Source of the DNA: JAOPZW01 sp963851295
Lineage (GTDB): Bacteria > Actinomycetota > Thermoleophilia > Solirubrobacterales > Solirubrobacteraceae
Length of the DNA stretch: 64,000 nt
Direction: 5' to 3'
Assembly: GCA_963851295.1 (NCBI GenBank)
Contig: CAWKOS010000001.1
Span: forward strand, 1,116,001 to 1,180,000
Shown: one piece after another, positions 21,157-28,884 of the stretch
Layout of the letters: every line of letters begins with the position of its first letter
Position numbering within the stretch: position 1 is the stretch's first letter
Position numbers and translations under genes: made by a program
The notes under the pieces: model-generated
The model's database searches: none
What the model was told of the DNA's origin: nothing
Seen by the model: only the letters and a program-made list of their open reading frames with translations

Positions 21157-22317
21157 ATGACCGTCTCGTCGCGACCGTCCTTGCGGCGCCCGGCGCGCGC
21201 CGACGCCCTGCTCGCGCTCGGGCTCGGCGTCGCAGGGCAGCTCGAGGTGTGGATCTGGTGGGTTCCCGACGAGCAGGGCCCGAAGCTCGTCGCCGCGGTG
21301 GCGCTGGCCCTCATGGCCGCGACGGTCGCCTGGAGCCGCGAGGCGCCGATGGGCGCGCTCGTCACGGGCTCGGCGATCTACGTCGCCTGGTGGCGAACGA
21401 GGTCCCGCAGGGCTCGCTCATGCCGATGGTCGTGATCCTCGTGCTCGTCGTCGGGCGTGGCCGCCCGCCGGGACCTGGCGGCGGCGGCGCTCGGCGGCGC
21501 CCTCGGGCTCGCCGCCATATGGGTGACGTTCGCGCTGACGGACAACGACTTCGCCAACTACACCTTCACCGCGGTGTTCGTCGTCGGCAGCTGGCTGGCC
21601 GGGCGGGGCATCCGCAGCCGCCAGGCGCGCGCCGACAACTTCGAGGCGCATGCGGTCCGCGTCGAGCGCGAGCGCGAGGCGAGGGCGCGCGAGGCGGTGG
21701 CCGAGGAGCGCGCTCGCATCGCGCGCGAGCTGCACGACGTCGTCTCCCACAGCGTCGGCGTCATCGTCATCCAGGCCCAGGCGGCCCAGCAGCAGGGAGT
21801 GGAGGCCGAGGCGGTCACGCAGTCGCTGCGGGCGATCGAGTCCAGCGGCCAGCAGGCGCTCGTGGAGATGCGGCGCCTGCTCGGGCTGCTGCGTCGCGAC
21901 GACGACGAGGTCGCGCTCGCCCCGCAGCCCAGCCTGCGCCACCTCGACCACCTGGCCGACACGGTGCGCGAGGCCGGGCTACCCGTCGATCTGCGCATCG
22001 AGGGCGATGTCGCGCCGCTGCCGCCCGGCGTCGACGTGTCCGCCTACCGGATCGTCCAGGAGGCGCTCACCAACGCCCTCAAGCACGCCGGGCCCGCCCG
22101 CGCGCGCGTCCGCGTGCGCTACGGCGCCAGCGAGGTCGAGCTCGAGATCTCCGACGACGGTCCCGGCGCGGGCGCCGGCAACGGGGCCGGCGGCCATGGC
22201 CTCGTCGCGATGCGCGAGCGCGTCAGCGTCTATGGCGGCGCGCTCGAGACCGGAGGCCTCCCCGACGGCGGCTACGCGGTGCGCGTGCGGCTGCCCTTCG
22301 AGCCCGCGCGCCGATGA
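21157..22317 (+). CDS. sensor histidine kinase (NarL-type partner), frame broken by two compensating shifts
   Basis: The frame starting at the ATG at 21157 encodes several membrane helices up to TGSAIYVAW, then hits TGA at 21433-21435. The next helix (VANEVPQGSLMPMVVILVLV) reads in frame -1 between about 21390 and 21455, and reading then returns to the first frame at VAARRDLAAAALGG. From there it continues to the HisKA_3 H-box RIARELHDVVSHSVG and the ATPase motif SDDGPGAGAGNG. One missing base and one extra base about 60 bases apart restore a normal kinase. If the shifts are real, a GTG at 21457 would give a shortened two-helix kinase. The stop overlaps the regulator start (ATGA). Confidence 0.8.
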
Positions 22318-22973
22318 GCACAACCGTCCTCGTCGCCGACGACCAGGAGCTCGTGCGCGCGGGGCTGCTGACGATCCTCGGCCGCCAGCCGGACCTCGAG
22401 GTGGTCGGAGAGGCCGGCGACGGGCTGCAGGCCGTCGCTGCGGTCCGCCGGCTGCGCCCCGACGTCGTCCTCTTGGACATCCGGATGCCCAATCTCGACG
22501 GGCTCGAGGCGCTGCGGCGGATCATGGCCGACCCCGAGCCCGCGCCGAGGGTCATCGTCCTCACCACCTTCGACCTCGACGAGTACATGTTCGCCGCGCT
22601 GCGCGCCGGAGCCAGCGGGTTCCTGCTCAAGGGCACGCCGACCGACCAGCTCGTGGCCGCGGTGCGCGCCGTCGCCGAGGGCGACGCGCTGATCGACCCG
22701 TCGGTGACGCGGCGGCTGATCGAGGAGTTCGTCCGCCGCCCGGCGGCGGCTCCCCCGCCGGGCCTCGACGAGCTGACGACGCGCGAGCGCGACGTGCTCG
22801 ATCTGGTCGCGCGCGGGCTCTCGAACGTCGAGATCGCCGAGCGGCTCGTGGTGAGCGCGGCGACCGTCAAGACGCACGTCGCGCACATCCTCATGAAGCT
22901 CGGGGTCCGCGACCGCGTGCAGGCGGTCATCCTCCTCTACGAGTCCGGTGCGATCACGCCCGGCGCCGGCTGA
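22314..22973 (+). CDS. LuxR/NarL family response regulator
   Basis: The 219-residue regulator has a receiver domain (residues 1-125) with acidic pair DD at 9-10, phospho-acceptor Asp in VVLLDIRMP, Thr in VIVLTTFD and Lys in GFLLKGTP, followed by a LuxR helix-turn-helix (LTTRERDVLDLVARGLSNVE, then VSAATVKTHVAHI). It is coupled to the histidine kinase by an ATGA overlap. Its targets are unknown; the repeats upstream of the kinase are candidate binding sites. Confidence 0.95.
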   Translation: MSTTVLVADDQELVRAGLLTILGRQPDLEVVGEAGDGLQAVAAVRRLRPDVVLLDIRMPNLDGLEALRRIMADPEPAPRVIVLTTFDLDEYMFAALRAGASGFLLKGTPTDQLVAAVRAVAEGDALIDPSVTRRLIEEFVRRPAAAPPPGLDELTTRERDVLDLVARGLSNVEIAERLVVSAATVKTHVAHILMKLGVRDRVQAVILLYESGAITPGAG

Positions 22974-22982
22974 GCGCCCGCG

Positions 22983-23738
22983 TCAGGCGGTCGCGTCGAG
23001 GTTCAGGCGCACGTAGTCGATGGTCACCGGCGGGCCGCCGAGGCGCTCGACGACGGCGTCGACGAAGGGCGGGCGCAGGTCCTCGGGCAGGCGCTGCAGG
23101 TGGGCGCCCAGGTTGATCTCGGTCAGGTAGGCGTGCGGCTCGTCGGGGGTCACCGGGCGCTCCTGCAGCCACGCGCGGGCCGCGGCGAAGCCGGCGCCGC
23201 GCAGGCGCCGCTCGGTGTCCTGCGGCGTGGCGAAGTTCCACGGGCCCGTCCAGCCCTCGAAGTGCGGCGCGTACGGGTCGCGGGCCATGACCTCGCGCGC
23301 CGCCGCGTGGACGTTGGCGATGTTGCCGGCGCCGCCGCACTGCGCGACGAGGCGCCCGCCGGGGCGCAGGTGGGCGCGCAGGCGCGCGAAGAGGGCGTCG
23401 TGGTCGGCGATCCAGTGGAAGGTCGCGGTCGACAGGATCGCGTCGGCCTGCAGGCCCAGGTCGAAGGTCGACAGGTCCGCCACGTGCAGCTCGGCGCGCC
23501 CGCCGAGGCGCTCGCGCGCGGCGTCGATCATCGAGGCCGACTGGTCGACGCCGATCACGCGCCCGCGCGGCAGCCGCGCGATCAGCGCCTCGGTGACGCG
23601 GCCCGAGCCGCACCCGGCGTCGATGACCGTCTCGCCGCCCTCGAGCTCGAGGCGGTCGAGCACCTCGAGCCCCATCGCCTCCATCGGCGACGAGAGGCGG
23701 TCGTAGGCGGCGCCGCTCCAGGAGCGGGCTTCGCTCAC
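22983..23738 (-). CDS. SAM-dependent class I methyltransferase (trans-aconitate methyltransferase-like)
   Basis: The 251-residue protein has the SAM-binding motif VIDAGCGSGRVTEAL, a post-II acidic GVDQSAS and a motif IV-like DAILSTATFHWI, which together resemble trans-aconitate 2-methyltransferases and related small-molecule enzymes. The GTG start at 23738 overlaps the coxG stop by four bases, so it is the last gene of the cox operon. It may methylate a pathway intermediate or simply be a rider; the substrate is not visible. Confidence 0.85.
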   Translation of the reverse strand: MSEARSWSGAAYDRLSSPMEAMGLEVLDRLELEGGETVIDAGCGSGRVTEALIARLPRGRVIGVDQSASMIDAARERLGGRAELHVADLSTFDLGLQADAILSTATFHWIADHDALFARLRAHLRPGGRLVAQCGGAGNIANVHAAAREVMARDPYAPHFEGWTGPWNFATPQDTERRLRGAGFAAARAWLQERPVTPDEPHAYLTEINLGAHLQRLPEDLRPPFVDAVVERLGGPPVTIDYVRLNLDATA

Positions 23739-24466
23739 GTCTCGCCGCGGCCGAACAGGCGCTTGAAGAAGCCCACGATGCGCTCCCACAGCACCGAGAG
23801 CACCAGGCGGATGCCGTGCACGGGCTTGCCCGCCTGCGGCTGGGGCTGGGGCTGCGGCGGCGGTGGCGCAGGCGTGGCCGCGGCGGCCGCCGGGGGCGGC
23901 TCGGCGGCGGCCGTGGCCTCCGCGGCGGCCCCGCCGGCCGACGCGACCGCCGCCTCGGCCTCGGCCGGCGCGTCGCCGGCCGGCGCGGCCTCGGCGGCCA
24001 CTTCCGCCGGCGCCGGCTCGCTCGTGAGCGTCGACTGCAGGCACTGCGAGAAGTCGCGCATCATGCGCTTGGAGATGTCCTCGATCATCCCGCCGCGCCC
24101 GAAGCGCGCCAGGCGCCCGGTGATCGTGAAGTCGGTGACGACGTCGACGACCGTCTCCTCGCCCTCCTGATGCAGGGTGCTGACGATGGTCGCGTGCGCG
24201 CCGCCCTGGCCGCGCTTGTCGGTGCCGTTGGCGTGCATCGTGGCGGTCCGCGAGGCCTCGTCGAGCGAGTCCATCTTCAGCGAGCCGCGGTAGGAGGCCG
24301 TGGCCGGGCCGAGCTTGACCGTGAAGGTGCCCTCGTAGCTGCCATCGGGGCCCTGGCCGGTGATCTCGGCGCCGGGCAGGCACGGCGCGACGCGCTCGAC
24401 GTCGACGAGCGCGTCCCAGACCTCCTCGATCGGGGCGGCGACGGTGAACGACTGCTCGAGCTTCAT
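23735..24466 (-). CDS. coxG: CoxG-type SRPBCC protein with membrane tail
   Basis: Residues 1-145 form a START/SRPBCC domain with the CoxG pattern (EEVWDALVDVERVAPCLPGA, GSYEGTFTVKLGP). A long Ala/Pro/Glu linker (about 150-215) leads to a C-terminal amphipathic or membrane helix, IRLVLSVLWERIVGFFKRLF. CoxG proteins link aerobic CO dehydrogenase to the membrane, and a hydrophobic cavity has been proposed to carry quinone. It overlaps both neighbours by four bases inside the cox operon. The long linker would let the SRPBCC domain reach a soluble enzyme from the membrane. Confidence 0.88.
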   Translation of the reverse strand: MKLEQSFTVAAPIEEVWDALVDVERVAPCLPGAEITGQGPDGSYEGTFTVKLGPATASYRGSLKMDSLDEASRTATMHANGTDKRGQGGAHATIVSTLHQEGEETVVDVVTDFTITGRLARFGRGGMIEDISKRMMRDFSQCLQSTLTSEPAPAEVAAEAAPAGDAPAEAEAAVASAGGAAAEATAAAEPPPAAAAATPAPPPPQPQPQPQAGKPVHGIRLVLSVLWERIVGFFKRLFGRGET

Positions 24467-25041
24467 GTCCGCAAGGCCTCCAGCTCCTCGGGGGTGTCGA
24501 CGTCGGCCGGGTCGCACAGGCGCCCGGCCTCGAACGTCGTGACGTCCGCGCCGCTCAGGAGATCGCGGGCGCCCACGTCTCCGCGCAGCGACGCCAAGCG
24601 AGGGAGCATCGCACGCCCGAGCGCCACGGGGTGGCCCGGCACGCCCTCGTACATCGCGCGCACCGCTGCGGTGCCGGCCGGCGCGCCCGCCGCCTCGTCG
24701 AGAACGGCGGCGATGACCTGCGGCGTCACGCGCGGCTGGTCGCCGAGCGTGACGACGACCCACTCGCAGTCGCCGACGGCCTCCACGCCCGCGCGCAGCG
24801 AGTCGGCCATGCCGTCGGCCCAGTCCTCGCAGACGACGGCGCGCGCGGCGCCGAGGTCGACGGCCGCGCGCACGCGCTCGGCCTCGGCGCCGAGGACGAC
24901 GACGACCTCGTCGACGCTCGGCGCCGCGAGCATGGCGTCGATCGCGTGCTGCAGTAACGGGCGCCCGTCGAGCTCGGCGAGCTGCTTGGGCGAGCCGAAG
25001 CGCGACGCCCCGCCCGCGGCGAGCACGACGCCGCCGATCAA
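24463..25041 (-). CDS. MocA-like molybdenum cofactor cytidylyltransferase / NTP transferase
   Basis: The 192-residue protein opens IGGVVLAAGGASRFGSPKQL, the NTP-binding loop of MobA/MocA nucleotidyltransferases, and has WVVVTLGDQPRVTP, where Asp binds the metal. Next to XdhC-type proteins and a hydroxylase it is best read as the enzyme that attaches CMP to molybdopterin, giving the cytosine dinucleotide cofactor used by CO dehydrogenases. A TTG start at 25041 forms a TTGA overlap with the preceding gene. Confidence 0.86.
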   Translation of the reverse strand: MIGGVVLAAGGASRFGSPKQLAELDGRPLLQHAIDAMLAAPSVDEVVVVLGAEAERVRAAVDLGAARAVVCEDWADGMADSLRAGVEAVGDCEWVVVTLGDQPRVTPQVIAAVLDEAAGAPAGTAAVRAMYEGVPGHPVALGRAMLPRLASLRGDVGARDLLSGADVTTFEAGRLCDPADVDTPEELEALRT

Positions 25042-25802
25042 GCGGTGACCTCGTGGATGCGTCCCCCGCGCAGGTGCGAGAGCCGTCCGCCCTCCCGCCC
25101 GCGGCGGTGGGCGACGATCTCGCCCATGATCGAGAGCGCCGTCTCCTCGGGCGTGAGCGCCCCGAGGTCGAGGCCGATCGGCGCGCTCAGGCGCGCGAGC
25201 TCCTCGTCGGTGATGCCCTGGGCCAGGAGCCGGTCGCGGCGCTTCTCCTGCGCGCGCCGCGAGCCCATGGCTCCCACGTAGGCGGCGTCCGAGCGCAGGG
25301 CGATCCCGAGCGCGGCGTCGTCGAGCTTGGGGTCGTGCGTGAGCACGGCGATCGAGGTCGCCCGGTCGATCCCGCCGATGCGCTCGAAGGCCTCCTCGGG
25401 CCACGCGGCCACGACCTCCTCGGCGTCGGGGAAGCGGTCGGGCCGCGCGAAGAAGCCGCGCGGGTCGACCACGTAGGGCCGCCACCCGCTCGTGCGCGCC
25501 AGCGTGCACAGCTGGGCGGCGAAGTCGATGGCGCCGAAGATGATCAGCCGCGGCGCCGGGTAGGTCACGTCGACGAACAGCGTCCCGCGCTGCTCGGAGC
25601 GCTCGGCCCACATGAGCTCGTCGGCGTGGCGAGCGGCCTCGTCGTCGAGCTCCGGAGAGCCGAGCGACCCGCGGCGCGTGCCGTCGGGCTCGACGAGCAG
25701 CTTGGCCCCCGCGGTGGGGCCCTCCAGCACGGTGACCAGCGCGGCCCGCTCGTCCTCGCGGGCGATCTCGGCGAAGCGTCCCTGCGGCGTCTGCTCCGTC
25801 AC
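25038..25802 (-). CDS. XdhC/CoxI family maturation protein, Rossmann-domain form
   Basis: The 254-residue protein has a reduced XdhC/CoxI N-terminal region (residues 10-50) and a C-terminal NAD-type Rossmann domain: APRLIIFGAIDFAAQLCTLA, VVDPRGFFARPDRFPDAEEV, and YVGAMGSRRAQEKRRDRL. XdhC proteins bind the molybdenum cofactor and help sulfurate and insert it into hydroxylases. IFGAID replaces the more usual IFGAGH. The GTG start overlaps the preceding gene by four bases (GTGA). Together with the 104-residue neighbour it may form a split XdhC. Confidence 0.87.
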   Translation of the reverse strand: MTEQTPQGRFAEIAREDERAALVTVLEGPTAGAKLLVEPDGTRRGSLGSPELDDEAARHADELMWAERSEQRGTLFVDVTYPAPRLIIFGAIDFAAQLCTLARTSGWRPYVVDPRGFFARPDRFPDAEEVVAAWPEEAFERIGGIDRATSIAVLTHDPKLDDAALGIALRSDAAYVGAMGSRRAQEKRRDRLLAQGITDEELARLSAPIGLDLGALTPEETALSIMGEIVAHRRGREGGRLSHLRGGRIHEVTA

Positions 25803-26113
25803 GGCTGGTAGCGCTCCACCCAGACGCCGATCTCGCCGCCGCACGGCAGCCCGACGTCCCACGCCTCCTCGTCGGCGATGCCGAAGTGCAGCAGCCGCGG
25901 CGCGCCGCCGGCCATGACCTCCTCGGCGACCTCGATGACCGAGCCCTCGACGCAGCCGCCGCTCACGGCTCCCGAGACGTCGCCGCTGGAGCTGATCGCC
26001 ATCTTGGCCCCGGGCGGGCGCGGCGCCGAGCGCTTGACGCTGACGACCATGGCGATGGCGACCTTGTCGCCGCGCTCGGTCCAGGCGTCGATGTCGTGCA
26101 GGATGTCCTTCAT
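25799..26113 (-). CDS. XdhC/CoxI N-terminal domain protein, 104 aa
   Basis: This short protein consists only of the XdhC/CoxI domain: VSVKRSAPRPPGAKMAISSS, GAVSGGCVEGSVIEVAEEV and GLPCGGEIGVWVER, with the two conserved cysteines (CVEG and PCGG) thought to bind molybdenum cofactor. It has no Rossmann domain; the next gene supplies one. The ATG overlaps the coxE stop (ATGA). The split arrangement is known from other cox clusters. Confidence 0.9.
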   Translation of the reverse strand: MKDILHDIDAWTERGDKVAIAMVVSVKRSAPRPPGAKMAISSSGDVSGAVSGGCVEGSVIEVAEEVMAGGAPRLLHFGIADEEAWDVGLPCGGEIGVWVERYQP

Positions 26114-27210
26114 CTCGTCTCCTCCAGGATCGTGGCCAGCTCGGCCAGCGAGGCCAGCGAGTTGCCGGCCAGGAAGTGGTCGGTGTGGGGCAGGGCCGCG
26201 GCCATCCCGCGCGCGAGCGGCTCGTAGCCCGGCGCCGCCTTGAGCGGGTTCAGCCAGACCACGCGGTACGCCGAACGGCGCAGGCGCGCCATCTCGTCGG
26301 CCAGCAGCTCGGGCTCTCCGCGGTCCCATCCATCCGAAAGGATGACGACCACGGCGCCTCGGCCGAGCCTGCGCCCGTGCTCGCGGTTGAGAACGGCGAG
26401 CGAATGGCCGATGCGCGTGCCGCCCGACCAGTCCTGGACGGCCTCCCCGGCGCGCTCCAGCGCGAGGTCGGGATCGCGCACGCCGAGCTCGCGCGTCAGC
26501 CGCGTCAGGCGCGTGCCGAAGGCGAAGACCTCGACGCGCCGGTGCGTGGAGACCGCGGCGTGCAGGTACTGCAGCAGCACCCGCGCATAGGGCGCCATCG
26601 AGCCCGACACGTCGCACACGAGCACGAGCCGGCGCGGCTTGGTCGAGCGCTCGCGCCAGCGGCGCTCCACCGGCTCGCCGCCGAAGCGCAGCGAGGCGCG
26701 CAGCGTGCGCTGCAGGTCGGGGCGCACGCCGCGCAGGCGCGCGCTGCGCAGCCGCCGCGAGCGGCGCGTCGGCCCGTGCTGGGCGAGCTGCTTGACGACG
26801 GCGCGCGCCAGCGCGCGCTCCTCGTCGCTGTACTGGGCGAAGTCCTTCTCCAGGAGCAGCTCCACCTCGCTCCACGCCGCGGGCCGCACGTCGGTGGGCT
26901 CGCGCCCGGGGCTCGGCTCGGCCCCCGGGTCGGCGATCCGCGGCAGCGCGAGCTCGACGCCCGGCGGCATCTCGAAGGGCGGCGCGACGCGCCCGCCGTC
27001 GGCGCCCGCGAACGTCTCCTCGAAGGCGGCGTCGAAGATCGCGAGGTCCTCGCGGCGCGAGCACATGATGGCCCGCAGCGCGAGGTAGGAGTCGGTGCGG
27101 TCGCCGCCGACGACGGCCAGCGCGCGGGCCCCCGCCTGCACCTCGCCGGTCCCCACCCGGGCGCCGCCGGCGCGCATGGCGCGCGCCAGGGCGACCACCT
27201 CAGCGACCAT
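26110..27210 (-). CDS. coxE: CoxE-type VWA domain protein
   Basis: The 366-residue protein has a helical N-terminal half and a C-terminal von Willebrand A domain with the metal-ion-dependent adhesion site CDVSGSMAPY (DxSxS), then SGGTRIGHSL and VVILSDGWDRG. CoxE works with the MoxR ATPase CoxD in post-translational assembly of the molybdenum/copper or molybdenum centre of the hydroxylase. The start overlaps the end of coxD by 11 bases, the only non-4-base junction in this operon. Confidence 0.93.
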   Translation of the reverse strand: MVAEVVALARAMRAGGARVGTGEVQAGARALAVVGGDRTDSYLALRAIMCSRREDLAIFDAAFEETFAGADGGRVAPPFEMPPGVELALPRIADPGAEPSPGREPTDVRPAAWSEVELLLEKDFAQYSDEERALARAVVKQLAQHGPTRRSRRLRSARLRGVRPDLQRTLRASLRFGGEPVERRWRERSTKPRRLVLVCDVSGSMAPYARVLLQYLHAAVSTHRRVEVFAFGTRLTRLTRELGVRDPDLALERAGEAVQDWSGGTRIGHSLAVLNREHGRRLGRGAVVVILSDGWDRGEPELLADEMARLRRSAYRVVWLNPLKAAPGYEPLARGMAAALPHTDHFLAGNSLASLAELATILEETR

Positions 27211-28051
27211 CGAGGACTCCCGTGGCGCGAACGCGGTCGAGGTCCTCGCGGACCTTGAGCGCCACGCCGAGCGTGTCGTCGAGGGTCCCGTCGGGGCCCA
27301 GCGCGCCCAGCGCCTGGGCCCACGCGATCGTCTCCCCCACGCCGGGCTGCTTGTAGAGCTCGGCCTCGCGCAGGCGCGCGACGGCGTCGACCACGCGCTC
27401 GACGATCGCCTCCTCGGCGCCCGGCACGCGCGTGCGCACGATCGCGGTCTCGCGCTCGGGCGTCGGGTAGTCGATCCAGTGGTACAGGCAGCGGCGCTTG
27501 AGCGCGTCGTGCAGCTCGCGCGTGCGGTTGGAGGTGAGCACGACGAGCGGGCGCTCGCGCGCCGCGATGGTGCCCAGCTCGGGGATGGTGACCTGGAAGT
27601 CGGAGAGCAGCTCGAGCAGGAAGGCCTCGAACTCGTCGTCGGCGCGGTCGATCTCGTCGATGAGCAGGACGACGGGGCCGTCGGCCTCCAGGGCGTCGAG
27701 CAGCGGCCGGCGCAGCAGGAAGCGCCGCGAGTACAGCTCGCCCTCGTCGACGCCGCCCTCGGCCGCCCGCAGGGCCAGCAGCTGGCGCGAGTAGTCCCAG
27801 TCGTAGAGGGCGTGGTGGACGTCGATGCCCTCGTGGCACTGCAGGCGGATGAGCCGCGCGCCGGTGGCGGCGGCCAGCGCCTTGGCCACCTCGGTCTTGC
27901 CCACGCCCGCCTCGCCCTCGACCAGCAGCGGCTGGCCCAGCTCGGCGGCGAGGAACACGGCCGTGGCCAGGGCGCGGTCGGCGAGATAGCGCTCCTTCGC
28001 GAGCGCCTCGCCGACCGCGTCCGGCGAGGTCAGGGCCGGATGAGAGGTCAG
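27200..28051 (-). CDS. coxD: CoxD-type MoxR AAA+ ATPase, CTG start
   Basis: The 283-residue ATPase has Walker A LLVEGEAGVGKTEVAKAL, Walker B VVLLIDEIDRAD, sensor 1 VLTSNRTRELHDALKRRCL and the lid region, as in MoxR/CoxD chaperones that activate Mo-hydroxylases. No ATG, GTG or TTG lies in frame between the end of coxM and the P-loop. The only start that fits the overlap pattern is CTG at 28051, forming a CTGA with the coxM stop and preceded by GGAAGAGG. A distant upstream ATG at 28678 would need a 600-base overlap and a nonsense extension. Confidence 0.88.
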   Translation of the reverse strand: MTSHPALTSPDAVGEALAKERYLADRALATAVFLAAELGQPLLVEGEAGVGKTEVAKALAAATGARLIRLQCHEGIDVHHALYDWDYSRQLLALRAAEGGVDEGELYSRRFLLRRPLLDALEADGPVVLLIDEIDRADDEFEAFLLELLSDFQVTIPELGTIAARERPLVVLTSNRTRELHDALKRRCLYHWIDYPTPERETAIVRTRVPGAEEAIVERVVDAVARLREAELYKQPGVGETIAWAQALGALGPDGTLDDTLGVALKVREDLDRVRATGVLDGR

Positions 28052-28884
28052 CCCGCTGCCTCTTCCAGGGCGCGGCGCGTGAGCACCCGCGTCAGGTGGC
28101 GCTTGTAGTCCGGCGTGGCGTTCAGGTCGCCCGGCGGGTCGGTGCCCTCGGCCGCCTGCTCGGCGGCAGCGGCGATGGCGTCGGCGCCCTTGCCGCGCAG
28201 GGCCTCCTCCGCCGCGGTCGCCCGCAGCGGCGTCGAGCCCATGTTGGTCAGGCCGATGCGGACGTCCTCGAAGGAGCCGTCGCCGGCCTTCTTGACCATC
28301 GCGCAGACCGCGACCATCGCCCAGTCCTCGGCGCGCCGGGTGAACTTCAGGTAGCTCGAGCCCCAGCCGTCGAAGCTCGGCACCCGCACCTCGGTGACGA
28401 CCTCGCCCTCGCCGATCGAGGTCGTGAGGTAGTCCTCGAAGAGGTCGGCCGCCGCGATCTCGCGGGTGGCGTTCTCGCTGGCCACCGTCACCGAGCCGTC
28501 GCACGTCAGCAGCACGGTCGGCAGGTCCGACGCCGGGTCGCCGTGGGCCAGCGAGCCGCCGATGGTGCCGCGGTTGCGGACCTGCTGGTCGGCGATGAGC
28601 GCCGCCGCCTTGCCCACCGGGCCGAGGTCGGCGTTGCCCTGCAGATCGGCGTGGCGCGTCATGGCGCCGATCTTCCACCGGCCGTCGTCGCGCTGCACGC
28701 CGCGCAGCCCGGGCACCTTGCGGATGTCCACGAGCAGCGTCGGCGCCGCGAGCCGCAGCTTCATGAGCGGCAGCAGCGAGTGCCCGCCGGCGAGGATCTT
28801 GGCGTCCTCGCCGCCCGAGCTCAGCGCGACCAGCGCCTCTTCGAGCGTGTCGGGTGCGGCGTAGTCGAACTCGGGCGGGATCAC
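28048..28884 (-). CDS. coxM: aerobic CO dehydrogenase-type FAD-binding medium subunit
   Basis: The 278-residue flavoprotein has the two FAD signatures of the Mo-hydroxylase medium subunit: LAGGHSLLPLMKLRLA (residues 32-47) and RGTIGGSLAHGDPASDLPTV. It passes electrons from the CoxS iron-sulfur clusters to the acceptor. GTG at 28884 overlaps the coxL stop (GTGA). Gene order S-L-M, with M last, is that of form II clusters rather than the M-S-L order of form I. Confidence 0.95.
   Translation of the reverse strand: MIPPEFDYAAPDTLEEALVALSSGGEDAKILAGGHSLLPLMKLRLAAPTLLVDIRKVPGLRGVQRDDGRWKIGAMTRHADLQGNADLGPVGKAAALIADQQVRNRGTIGGSLAHGDPASDLPTVLLTCDGSVTVASENATREIAAADLFEDYLTTSIGEGEVVTEVRVPSFDGWGSSYLKFTRRAEDWAMVAVCAMVKKAGDGSFEDVRIGLTNMGSTPLRATAAEEALRGKGADAIAAAAEQAAEGTDPPGDLNATPDYKRHLTRVLTRRALEEAAG

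Noticed and set aside
23816..25048. Plus-strand open frame opposite coxG and the MocA-like gene
   Set aside because: Shadow frame; the minus-strand genes have clear SRPBCC and nucleotidyltransferase motifs and coupled starts.
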